A stretch of 64,000 nt of DNA, taken from NCBI GenBank assembly GCA_005223045.1, contig NJBM01000014.1, positions 62,001 through 126,000 of the forward strand. The letters run 5' to 3'. This document shows, piece after piece, positions 46,849-54,812 of the stretch. Under the pieces are notes generated by a model. That model saw nothing but the letters and a program-made list of their open reading frames with translations. It did not search any database and had not been told where the DNA came from. A program made the translations under genes and the position numbers. The stretch is from Planctomycetes bacterium B3_Pla. GTDB taxonomy: Bacteria > Planctomycetota > Phycisphaerae > Sedimentisphaerales > Anaerobacaceae. The stretch's first letter is position 1. Every line of letters starts with the position of its first letter.

Positions 46849-46924
46849 TCGTATTGCGTATTGCGTATTGCGTATATCGTATCACGCACTCCCTAGGGGA
46901 CGCCTTACGGCGGACGCAATACGA
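46849..46924. repeat. Tandem GCGTATT repeat enclosed in an 11-bp inverted repeat, with palindromic element copy 2
   Basis: Between two convergent genes, (CGTATTG) units repeat about three times (46849-46876). TCGTATTGCGT (46849-46859) is the exact inverse of ACGCAATACGA (46914-46924). The palindrome with core CGCCTTACGGCG (46898-46914) lies inside. The structure could end transcription from both sides, but no T-run supports a classic terminator. Confidence 0.5.
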
Positions 46925-46925
46925 A

Positions 46926-48317
46926 TCAACTTTTGTACTTTTCCCAAAAATCGGGGAAGAACTCCTTCGCCTTAACCTCAAGCTCCTGGTCGCTGATGGC
47001 GGTCAGACGGCCCTCGACGTCGTATTGGTCGATGACCCAGCGAGCCAGCTTGTGGACCCTGATCTTATTGAGCCGGTCGCCGCCGGCCAGACCGAAGAAT
47101 TCGTTGACCCAATGGGCCACTCCGTCGGCGCCGCTCTTGTCGGTAATGGCAACCCGCGGGGGCCTGCCCAGGAGTTTCTCGGTATCGAAGATATTGTAAA
47201 TCCGCTCGTCCTGTCGGAGTCCGCCGGCGTGAATGCCGGCCCGCGTCACGTTGAAAGCCCTGCCCGCGAACGGGTAGTTGTCGGGAATGGGCAGCCCGAT
47301 GGATCTCATGTAATCGGCCAGCTCGGTTATGACCATCGTATCAAGCCCGCATGTATCACCCTTGAGGGCTATATACTCGAAAACGGCAGCCTCCAGGGGT
47401 GGATTGCCTGTCCGCTCTCCAAAACCGAAGAGCGTGGTATTTACAAAATCGACGCCGTAAAGCCATGCCGTTCCGCCGTTGGCGTGGACTTTGTGGAAGT
47501 CGTTGTGCCCGTGCCATTCCAACCTGTCGCTCGGCACGCCGCACTCCTGGTTGAGTTTGTAGATGAGCTTGGGGATGCTCCTCGGCAGCCCGGCTCCGGG
47601 ATAGCTTACGCCGAAGCCCATAGTATCGCACAACCTGATTTTCGCCGACAACTCTTCCGGCACCTGCTCACTCATCTCCATCAGCCTGTCGACGAAGGGC
47701 AGCACAAAGCCCTCAATATCAGCGCGCGTCACATCCTCCAGATGACACCGGGGACGAACACCTGCTTCAAAAGCGGCGGCCACTACCTCGCAATAACTCT
47801 CCATGCACTCCTTGCGGGTGCGGAATTTCAGCTTTTGGAATATGTGATAATCCGAGCAGCTCGTGAGCATGCCTGTTTCCTTCAATCCGGCTTCTTTTAC
47901 GAGCCGGAAATCCCCCTTGACGGCACGAATCCAGCCGGTGCACTCGGGATACGTGTGCCCCAGCGCACGGCATCGGTCCAGAGTCTCGCGGTCGTTCTTT
48001 GTATAAAGGAAAAACTCGGTCTGCCGGATCACGCCGTTGGGCCCGCTGAGCTTTGCCAGCAGGTCGTAAATGTGGACCATCTGCTCGATGGTGTAAGGGG
48101 GCCTGGCCTGCTGACCGTCTCGAAAAGTCGTATCTGTTATCAGTATCGGCCTGTCCTTGACGGCCTCGAAGTCAAACTCGACCGGCTTGCCGTCGATGTA
48201 CTCGATAGCCGGGTTACTTAGAGGGATCAGTGGGGGAAGATTGTATGGAAAGACATCCTCTACCAGATTCGGTACTTTCGCATCCACCAGACGATGTTTC
48301 TTTTTGACATTACCCAT
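46926..48317 (-). CDS. Isopropylmalate/homocitrate-type synthase (Re-citrate synthase-like)
   Basis: A 463-residue DRE-TIM metallolyase. The catalytic DRE-type motif is DTTFRDGQQARPPYT, with metal-site motifs WHGHNDFHKVHANGG and TLFGFGERTGNPPLEA. It lacks the C-terminal leucine-binding regulatory domain of LeuA. The RDGQQARPPYT subfamily includes, from memory, the Re-citrate synthases of clostridia and sulfate reducers, so either 2-isopropylmalate or (R)-face citrate synthesis is possible. AAAGGA precedes the ATG. It is the last gene of a minus-strand set with the acyl carrier protein, separated by an 83-base repeat-rich gap. Confidence 0.88.
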   Translation of the reverse strand: MGNVKKKHRLVDAKVPNLVEDVFPYNLPPLIPLSNPAIEYIDGKPVEFDFEAVKDRPILITDTTFRDGQQARPPYTIEQMVHIYDLLAKLSGPNGVIRQTEFFLYTKNDRETLDRCRALGHTYPECTGWIRAVKGDFRLVKEAGLKETGMLTSCSDYHIFQKLKFRTRKECMESYCEVVAAAFEAGVRPRCHLEDVTRADIEGFVLPFVDRLMEMSEQVPEELSAKIRLCDTMGFGVSYPGAGLPRSIPKLIYKLNQECGVPSDRLEWHGHNDFHKVHANGGTAWLYGVDFVNTTLFGFGERTGNPPLEAAVFEYIALKGDTCGLDTMVITELADYMRSIGLPIPDNYPFAGRAFNVTRAGIHAGGLRQDERIYNIFDTEKLLGRPPRVAITDKSGADGVAHWVNEFFGLAGGDRLNKIRVHKLARWVIDQYDVEGRLTAISDQELEVKAKEFFPDFWEKYKS

Positions 48318-48332
48318 AAAAGTCCTTTCTCT

Positions 48333-48398
48333 TGAATTTGGAATTTAGAATGCAGAATGTAGAATTCTCAATTCTTCATTCTCAATTCTCAATTCTTA
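48333..48398. repeat. Intergenic AATTCTC-type tandem repeat
   Basis: The gap between the acyl carrier protein and synthase genes consists of AGAATG/AGAATT units followed by (CAATTCT) units about four times. It is low-complexity and non-coding, and the middle AGAATTCT is self-complementary. It belongs to the same style of intergenic repeat as at 41733 and 46849. Confidence 0.5.
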
Positions 48399-48400
48399 TG

Positions 48401-48655
48401 CTACTGTTCTATTTCGACGCCCTGCTCCTTGCAGACGTTCGTGATGAATACGACGGCATCGCCCACCGTCTGAACGGCAAGCGCCGCGTCCTCGTCCATC
48501 TCTATGCCGAACTCCTCTTCGAACATTGCCACCAGCTCGATCGAGTCCACGCTCTCGGCGCCCAGATCGGCGGTAAAGTTATCTTCGATTTTAACCTCAT
48601 CAACGCCCAGCTTCTTACTGGCGATTGCCTTGACACGTTCTTCTACTGTTGCCAT
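48401..48655 (-). CDS. Acyl carrier protein
   Basis: An 84-residue acyl carrier protein. The phosphopantetheine serine is in VDSIELVAMFEEEF (DS-[IL]-EL motif), and length and acidity are normal. GGAGAAG supports the ATG. It may serve fatty acid synthesis or a specialised acyl pathway; no ketoacyl synthase is adjacent. It lies between the GlmU-like gene (24 bases upstream) and the isopropylmalate-type synthase. Confidence 0.95.
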   Translation of the reverse strand: MATVEERVKAIASKKLGVDEVKIEDNFTADLGAESVDSIELVAMFEEEFGIEMDEDAALAVQTVGDAVVFITNVCKEQGVEIEQ

Positions 48656-48678
48656 ATTATCTTCTCCTGTTTGTCGGT

Positions 48679-49959
48679 TTACATTGACATCCTTCTGCGG
48701 CCCTTCTTGATAGCGGCTTTGCGAACGGGCGACGTCATCTCAAACACCGCGTCCCACATCGCCTCTGCTTCCTCGGACCACTGGCATCCTCGCCGGCTCA
48801 TGGCGGTCCTGGCCGTCTCGTATAGCCTGCCCTTGCCAAAGCCCTTGGTCGTGATTCCCTCGATAAACCAGCCGAAGGATGGTATATGCTTTGGCAGCGG
48901 CTTGCCGGTCGCCATTATAAGCGCCATTGCTCCTACATACGAACCGGTATTCAACAACGTCCCTATCGACGTCTTCGCGTGGTCGCCGATCAGCGAGCCG
49001 ACTTTGGTCGAGCCGGTGTCGATGGAACGTTTGCCGTCCAGCATTACCGAGACACTCGAATAGTCGTTCTTTAGGTCGCTGTTAGTCGTGAGCGCCCCGA
49101 GGTTGACCCATTCGCCGACGTAGCTGTGCCCGAGGAACCCGTCATGGTACTTGTTGGAATAGCCGTGAATGATCGATTCTTCCACCTCGCCGCCGATCCG
49201 GCAGAAAGGTCCGATACTATTGCCCTCACGACACTTGGCGCCCAACAGAATCGAATTCTTACCGACATAGCAGGGTCCCTCAACCCGGCTGAAGGGGTGA
49301 ATCTCGACACCCTCGTCAATATAAACCGGCCCGTGCTCGGCATCAATAGTGACCATCGGATGCACTTTCGCTCCCGGCGCGATGTAAACGTCCTTTTTGT
49401 CGCCCCGAATCGCGAGAGGCTCCTCGACTTTTCCGTCGATCCCGCTCTGTCCGGCCGCCGCAAACTCAGCGGTTATCTGCTCACCGTTGGCCAATACGAG
49501 GTCCCAGGTGTACTGCCAGGTGGGCAGCTTGCACGGCACGTTAGGCAGGCTCGCCTTGGCCGAGGCGACAAATTGCTCGATATCGTCCACCTTGAGTTGG
49601 CCGATATCCTTCCGGCTGATTCTGGCGTAAAGTACCTGTCCTTGCTCATCCAAGCCAATCTCGCTGGCGCCTTCAGTGGGAATATCAAAGCTCCCTGCTT
49701 TGACTGTGGGATCTATGAGAAGTAAATCGTCATCCGCCAGCAAGGCCATGTCGTTCACTGGCTTTTCCACCTGCGTCCTATAATACGCCGCCATATAGTC
49801 CGGAACAAAATATGCAACCTCATCGGGCTTGACCGCCGCCGACAGCTTCTCTTCGAGCGAAGTCATGCCGCATCGAAGCTCCCAGATGGGATGCCCGAAT
49901 GCCAGAGGGTAGAAGTTGGATCTGTTGTCACGCAAACTGTCGATTAGAACTAACCGCAT
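48679..49959 (-). CDS. GlmU-like sugar nucleotidyltransferase/left-handed beta-helix protein
   Basis: A 426-residue protein with a degenerate NTP-transferase N-terminal domain (MRLVLIDSLRDNRSNFYPLA) and a C-terminal hexapeptide beta-helix (VYIDEGVEIHPFSRVEGPCYVG, SLIGDHAKTSIGTLLNTGS). It resembles the putative sugar nucleotidyltransferase family described as GlmU-related in Bacteroidetes and planctomycetes. The classical GxGTRM nucleotide loop is not evident, so its activity is unsure. AAGGAG supports the ATG at 49959. It is the first gene of the minus-strand three-gene set. Confidence 0.85.
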   Translation of the reverse strand: MRLVLIDSLRDNRSNFYPLAFGHPIWELRCGMTSLEEKLSAAVKPDEVAYFVPDYMAAYYRTQVEKPVNDMALLADDDLLLIDPTVKAGSFDIPTEGASEIGLDEQGQVLYARISRKDIGQLKVDDIEQFVASAKASLPNVPCKLPTWQYTWDLVLANGEQITAEFAAAGQSGIDGKVEEPLAIRGDKKDVYIAPGAKVHPMVTIDAEHGPVYIDEGVEIHPFSRVEGPCYVGKNSILLGAKCREGNSIGPFCRIGGEVEESIIHGYSNKYHDGFLGHSYVGEWVNLGALTTNSDLKNDYSSVSVMLDGKRSIDTGSTKVGSLIGDHAKTSIGTLLNTGSYVGAMALIMATGKPLPKHIPSFGWFIEGITTKGFGKGRLYETARTAMSRRGCQWSEEAEAMWDAVFEMTSPVRKAAIKKGRRRMSM

Positions 49960-50193
49960 CAAGGCTCCTTAATTCTTTAGATGCTCAGATTTACACAAGA
50001 CAAGGCATTTCAGCATTGATATTGCATATCGAGCCAAGCATTTTACCAGAAAGACACACCCGCGTCCACTGCAAAGCCAATCCAAAAATATAGAAAATTC
50101 CGGCGATGTGCTACCCTGGTCGAGGCCATGATTTTCGACGATTTGGCCCGGTCGTCGGGCCGGCGATTTACCTGCCACATTCGACAAGCGGCC

Positions 50194-51678
50194 CTATTGG
50201 GCCGTAAAGCGGTCCTCGTTGAGGACATTGCCGTCAACGCTGTGATGTCGGAATGTAACGGTTGGCCCGCCTTCGTTGCGGTCAACAGTGACGGCAAGGA
50301 ATCCGCCAATCACGTTGAGGTACTTATGCTCGGGATATCGTTGGTCATTGCTCCAGCCGCCGGCATGTTTGTCGCTTGCGGGCCCGCACGAGTATTCCCG
50401 CACGCCGGTGTCGGCGTCCACCGAAACATATTGCCAGTGACGGTCGCCGCATATTACGTACATATTCTTCTGCTTTGAAATGAACCGCCTGATCTCGCCG
50501 CCTTCGTGTTGAAAGTCTTTGTTAGAGTGGTTGTCGTGCTTGTTCGTCCGATCCGGTCCGACTACGGGAGTCGCGCTGATCAGGATGCGAAATGCAGCGT
50601 CAGACTGCCTGACGGTGCGTTTGAACCATGCCTTCTGCTCTTTGCCCCAAATTGTCTTGTCCGGGCCGTCAGGCATTGTGTTGGGACTGCGGAAATCGCG
50701 CCCCTCGACGAGCCAAATCTGGAGGTCCCTGCCCCATCGAAACGTCCGCCAGGTCCGGTCGCCCATCGGCACCTGCTCTAAGAATACCGTCTGGCCCTGC
50801 TTAAACGTAAAATCTCCCATGAACCGGCTCTTCCTTGTAGGCCAACAGTCGTTCATCCAGGTATCGTGATCGTCCTTGATAAAGTAGCTGGCGACATGGC
50901 GATGAAACTCCACATTGGTCGGCAGACTATACATGCGTGCCCAATGCCAGCGAGCCAACGGCAGGGTCTTGGCCAGCTTGTCATAGTAGAGAATATCGCC
51001 CGTATGAACGAAAAAGCTGGGATCAAGCTTCAGTATCGCGGCATAAATCTTGTATCCCCCGCCGGCAACGTCCTGATCCGGATATGCCTGTCCCGTCGAA
51101 ACCGTAAAGACAACTCGCTCAGATTGGTCGGCGCGCGGTGCTGTTTTGAAATGACCGTCCAGCGTCTGTCCACTCTCGCCCCCAGCGTTTGGCCTGGCCT
51201 CAACGCGTACCTGATAGTCTGCATTAGCCTCCAGGCCGGTCAGTCTGAACTGATGCGTATAGTCGTGCTTTGGATCCACCGAGCGCCAATCGGTCGCCTT
51301 CCAATCCGAAGCTCCCGCCACCTTATACAAAGCCCTGACGTTCCCCGGTGCGCCGGGCACGGCCCCTTCGATCGTCTGAATTGTCGAACCATTGGGAAAC
51401 TCGACAACCGGCGCTATGTCAGGCCTTCCGCTTTTACGTCTCTCGGAAAGCTTGCCGCTCTCGGAATCGCGATAGAGAACCTTCGGCATCGGCGCATCTG
51501 ATCCTTCACGCTCCGGATGCTGTGTCAGGCGCGTCCAGAGAATCGCCGAATTATCCGTCACCTCGCCGATCCTGATTCCAGTGGCTTGATAAGGCCCCTG
51601 GGACAGAACCTTGCCGCAGCCAATAGTGATTAAGAGAACTACTATCAAGATCGTCTTTGTAATGTGTCGTAAACTCAT
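50194..51678 (-). CDS. PhoD-like metallophosphatase lipoprotein
   Basis: A 494-residue protein with a lipobox (LITIGCG), an N-terminal Fn3/purple-acid-phosphatase-like domain (ATGIRIGEVTDNSAILWTRL) and a PhoD-type catalytic domain (FFVHTGDILYYD, IKDDHDTWMND, YVICGDRHWQYVS). It probably hydrolyses phosphate mono- or diesters outside the cytoplasm. AAAGGA precedes the ATG. It lies 21 bases after the HExxH protein gene and is likely cotranscribed with it. The 234 bases downstream (49960-50193) hold no gene I can support. Confidence 0.9.
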   Translation of the reverse strand: MSLRHITKTILIVVLLITIGCGKVLSQGPYQATGIRIGEVTDNSAILWTRLTQHPEREGSDAPMPKVLYRDSESGKLSERRKSGRPDIAPVVEFPNGSTIQTIEGAVPGAPGNVRALYKVAGASDWKATDWRSVDPKHDYTHQFRLTGLEANADYQVRVEARPNAGGESGQTLDGHFKTAPRADQSERVVFTVSTGQAYPDQDVAGGGYKIYAAILKLDPSFFVHTGDILYYDKLAKTLPLARWHWARMYSLPTNVEFHRHVASYFIKDDHDTWMNDCWPTRKSRFMGDFTFKQGQTVFLEQVPMGDRTWRTFRWGRDLQIWLVEGRDFRSPNTMPDGPDKTIWGKEQKAWFKRTVRQSDAAFRILISATPVVGPDRTNKHDNHSNKDFQHEGGEIRRFISKQKNMYVICGDRHWQYVSVDADTGVREYSCGPASDKHAGGWSNDQRYPEHKYLNVIGGFLAVTVDRNEGGPTVTFRHHSVDGNVLNEDRFTAQ

Positions 51679-51699
51679 CGGAAGGTCCTTTCTGTAAGC

Positions 51700-52392
51700 C
51701 TATTCCACTTTCCACAATTTTCTGAGCAGTTTGTACATTTCCTCGTCATGCTGCTTCAATTCGGAGCGAACAAACGGGTAAAAATCGTTCGTGCCGAAAA
51801 AAGCCTCGCTGCACTCGGCAAAATATTCCTGGTCGTTGTTCAAGGCGTAGGCGCGTTTTGATTTTCCGGAGATATGTAGCACCGACTCGTATTTCTTGCT
51901 TTCCACGGCTTTCTCGAAGGTCTGATGGAGTTCCTTGTGGTCGTAGCCAGGCACGCTGTGATGGTAAGCGTGGGCCAGCTCGTGCAGAACCATCCAGGGT
52001 TGGCCGATAGTCCACTTTAGAAAATTCTCGGCATTGGCTATCTCGACGCTTCGCTCCTTCTCCGGATTGAAGCCGTTGTTGCTCAGCCATTGTCTGCTCG
52101 GATGATAACACATGCACGGATGTCGCGGGGCTTTGTACTCCACCCATATCGGAACGTTCCTGAGTGCTTCGAGAGGCTCGTCCGCAACGACGCGGGTAAT
52201 CTGATAGAGTTGAAACTCCAGCAGATCCAACACTTCACCGGCAAGTTCGGCATGATCCAACAGCAACTCTTTGTTGACAAGAATCTTCCAACCTTCGATC
52301 CGGCGGACGGCATAGCCAGTCGTCGGGGTGTATTCGCTTGCAGCGGCACTAAAGGCCAGAAATACGTTACAAATCAGCACAACCTTTCTCAT
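51700..52392 (-). CDS. Exported HExxH metallopeptidase-like protein
   Basis: A 230-residue secreted protein with signal peptide MRKVVLICNVFLAFSAAASE. The zinc motif is HELAHAYHH near residue 137, with a possible third ligand Glu in NDQEYFAECSEAFFG about 52 residues later. The family is not recognised precisely; similar planctomycete proteins are annotated as metallopeptidases or hypothetical. GGAG lies about ten bases before the ATG at 52392. It is the first gene of a two-gene minus-strand operon with the PhoD-like gene. Confidence 0.8.
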   Translation of the reverse strand: MRKVVLICNVFLAFSAAASEYTPTTGYAVRRIEGWKILVNKELLLDHAELAGEVLDLLEFQLYQITRVVADEPLEALRNVPIWVEYKAPRHPCMCYHPSRQWLSNNGFNPEKERSVEIANAENFLKWTIGQPWMVLHELAHAYHHSVPGYDHKELHQTFEKAVESKKYESVLHISGKSKRAYALNNDQEYFAECSEAFFGTNDFYPFVRSELKQHDEEMYKLLRKLWKVE

Positions 52393-52618
52393 CGCAGACG
52401 GTCTCCTAAATTGAGCATTTGGCCAAGACCTGCTGAACTTATCACAGACACGTGAGCCGGCCGACACATTCTTCTTCTCTTCCAATGTATCAAAAATACG
52501 GTGAAAATAAAGCCGTTTCCGTTCTCGCTTTGTTTGACCGTCTCCTTGCTATTGCCGGTAAATCTGATACACTTGCTCGTATGGGGTCAGCAGACGAATT
52601 TGGGTGGACAAAAGTAAT

Positions 52619-53698
52619 ATGGAAAAGCAATACATGAGAAGAAGGTTGTCCTCAGCGGCGACGGCTGTATTGCTGTTTTCTCTGCTGATTCCCGGCGCCA
52701 CCGAAGAAGCCTTTAGCGAACAGCAACTCCGAAAGAGGGTGAGGCCCAGAAGGTTCCCCTCTTCGCCGGACCAGCTGAATCTCGCTGATATTCCTTTCAA
52801 AATTCTGTTCGAGACCTACCGCAGAACCGACGGCAAACTTAACTGGGAACTGTACCAGATAGACGCGGACGGCTCCAACCCGATCAATCTCACGCAGAGC
52901 CGCGACCTGGATGAGATGTATCCGCACGCCTCTCCTGACGGCACAAAGATATGCTTCGTTGCCGACAAAGGTGCGGGAAGAAGAAGGCTTCGAAACGTCT
53001 ATTACATGAACATCGACGGGACCGAGCGAGTCGAAGTCGCTCGAAACGGCCGGCAGCCTTGCTGGAGTCCCGACGGCAAAAGCATCGCATATCTAAAGGG
53101 CGAGTACGAACGCTACAGCACCCGGGAGTATGCAACTTCGGAACTTTCGTTCTACGATCTGAAGACCGGGCAGAATAAGCTGCATCCAAACAGGACCCTG
53201 CACCACATCTACGCTATATGCTGGTCGCCCGACGGCAATTGGTTTCTCGGCGCCGTGCACGGGGGGATGGGGTACAGCGACACGATCATCGCTTTCGACG
53301 CCCAGGGTACGCGCGTTTTCGATCTGGCGCGATGGGGAGTTAAGGGATGCAGGCCGGACCTTAGTTTCGACGGCATGAAAATGACCTGGGGCGAGACCGA
53401 CTGGGACCTGTGCCTTGCGGACATTGACCTGGCGGGCCGCTCGCCCCGCGTGCACAACGTACGCAAAATCATCGGATGCCGGAGTTCATCGAAGGTTTAC
53501 CACGTTGACCTGTCGCCGGACAAGAAGTATATCGTTTTCAGTTACGGCCCTTCCACAGGCGGACAACAGGTTGGCGGCAGAGCGAAGGGCTGGAACATCT
53601 GCGTGAGTGATCTAAGTGGAAAATGGGTCAAGATTACTACTGATGGGCTCCACAACAAGGAGCCTGACTGGGTGCCGATTCCTGCGGCGGACCCTTGA
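52619..53698 (+). CDS. Exported TolB-like propeller, paralogue 1
   Basis: A 359-residue protein with a signal peptide (VLLFSLLIPGATEEAFS) and WD40-like/PD40 blades: WELYQIDADGSNPINLT, PHASPDGTKICFVAD, NVYYMNIDGTERVEV, QPCWSPDGKSIAYLKGEYERY. It ends with HNKEPDWVPI, shared with two paralogues. The ATG at 52619 is chosen; an ATG at 52634 also gives a good signal. It begins the seven-gene plus-strand operon; the next gene starts 13 bases after its stop. It likely binds a ligand or protein partner on the cell surface. I found only weak promoter candidates in the 226 bases upstream. Confidence 0.87.
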   Translation: MEKQYMRRRLSSAATAVLLFSLLIPGATEEAFSEQQLRKRVRPRRFPSSPDQLNLADIPFKILFETYRRTDGKLNWELYQIDADGSNPINLTQSRDLDEMYPHASPDGTKICFVADKGAGRRRLRNVYYMNIDGTERVEVARNGRQPCWSPDGKSIAYLKGEYERYSTREYATSELSFYDLKTGQNKLHPNRTLHHIYAICWSPDGNWFLGAVHGGMGYSDTIIAFDAQGTRVFDLARWGVKGCRPDLSFDGMKMTWGETDWDLCLADIDLAGRSPRVHNVRKIIGCRSSSKVYHVDLSPDKKYIVFSYGPSTGGQQVGGRAKGWNICVSDLSGKWVKITTDGLHNKEPDWVPIPAADP

Positions 53699-53711
53699 GA
53701 AAGGAGATATG

Positions 53712-54788
53712 ATGGCAAAAAGATGTCGTGTTACAAGAAATGGGTTGTCCATACAGAGCATCTGCGTTCTGTTCTCTCTGCTGCTTTGTCTTTTTCTGAC
53801 GACCGAGGCTTTCTGTCGGCCGGGGGACCAGCCAGAACTCAGAACAACTCCATCACCTCGGACTGAGCTGAATCTAAAGGAAATCCCCTGCAAAATTGTG
53901 TATGAAACGTTCCGTAAAACCAGCGGCAAGGAGAACTGGGAACTGTACCTGATAAATGCCGACGGCTCCGATCCGGCCAATCTTACCAATACTCCCGATG
54001 CCGACGAGATGTATCCAAAAGCCTCACCCGACGGCACGAAGGTCTGTTGCGTCGCCGATGAAATCGTCAATTCCAAAAAAGTCAGGAATGTCTATTGCAT
54101 GAACATTGACGGAAGCAGCCGTGTGAAAGTTGCCGACAATGCCCGCCAGCCCTGCTGGAGTCCCGACAGTAAAACCATCGCATACCTGCCGGGGGAATTC
54201 GAGCGCTACACCATCAAGGATTTTGCTACTAAGGGGCTTGTCTTTTATGATCTGAAAACCCGCAAGCACAGAGAACACCGAAACAAGAAGCTGTATCATC
54301 TTTACAATATTTCCTGGTCGCCTGACGGACAGTGGTTTCTTGCCACCGTGCACGGAGGAATGGACTTCAAACACGCCATACTGGCATTCAAGGTCGATGG
54401 AACCAGAATTTACGATCTGACTAAGTTCGGCGTAACCGGTTGCAGGCCGGAATTCAGCCCCGACGGCAAACGGATAACGTGGGGTCTGACCGACTGGGAT
54501 TTATGTACGGCCGACATCGACGTAACATCCGGTGAACCCCTGGTTACTAATGTTCGCCGCGTCGTCAAGTGTGAGAAGGAATATGAGGTTTATCATACCG
54601 ACTTCTCACCAAAGGGAAGGTATCTGGCTTTCAGCTATGGTCTAAAGGCAGTGGAAATGGTGGGCGGCAAAGCGCCGGGCTGGAACATTTGTGTAACCGA
54701 CTTGACAGGTAAATGGGTGGTAATCACCTCCGACGGAAACCACAATAAGGAACCTGATTGGGTTCCGATTAGCACAGGGGGCCTATAG
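53712..54788 (+). CDS. Exported TolB-like propeller, paralogue 2
   Basis: A 358-residue paralogue of the preceding gene, with signal segment SICVLFSLLLCLFLTTEAF and blades WELYLINADGSDPANLT, PKASPDGTKVCCVAD, NVYCMNIDGSSRVKV and QPCWSPDSKTIAYLPGEFERY, ending HNKEPDWVPI. GGAG at 53703-53706 best fits the ATG at 53712; the ATG at 53709 is also possible. It follows paralogue 1 by 13 bases and precedes the ankyrin gene by 24. Confidence 0.87.
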   Translation: MAKRCRVTRNGLSIQSICVLFSLLLCLFLTTEAFCRPGDQPELRTTPSPRTELNLKEIPCKIVYETFRKTSGKENWELYLINADGSDPANLTNTPDADEMYPKASPDGTKVCCVADEIVNSKKVRNVYCMNIDGSSRVKVADNARQPCWSPDSKTIAYLPGEFERYTIKDFATKGLVFYDLKTRKHREHRNKKLYHLYNISWSPDGQWFLATVHGGMDFKHAILAFKVDGTRIYDLTKFGVTGCRPEFSPDGKRITWGLTDWDLCTADIDVTSGEPLVTNVRRVVKCEKEYEVYHTDFSPKGRYLAFSYGLKAVEMVGGKAPGWNICVTDLTGKWVVITSDGNHNKEPDWVPISTGGL

Positions 54789-54812
54789 AGCACAAGATCG
54801 GAAGAAACAAAA

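Noticed and set aside
46821-48221. A 466-residue plus-strand open frame opposite the isopropylmalate-type synthase
   Set aside because: It is fully antisense to a clear DRE-TIM metallolyase with catalytic motifs; no domain is seen in it.
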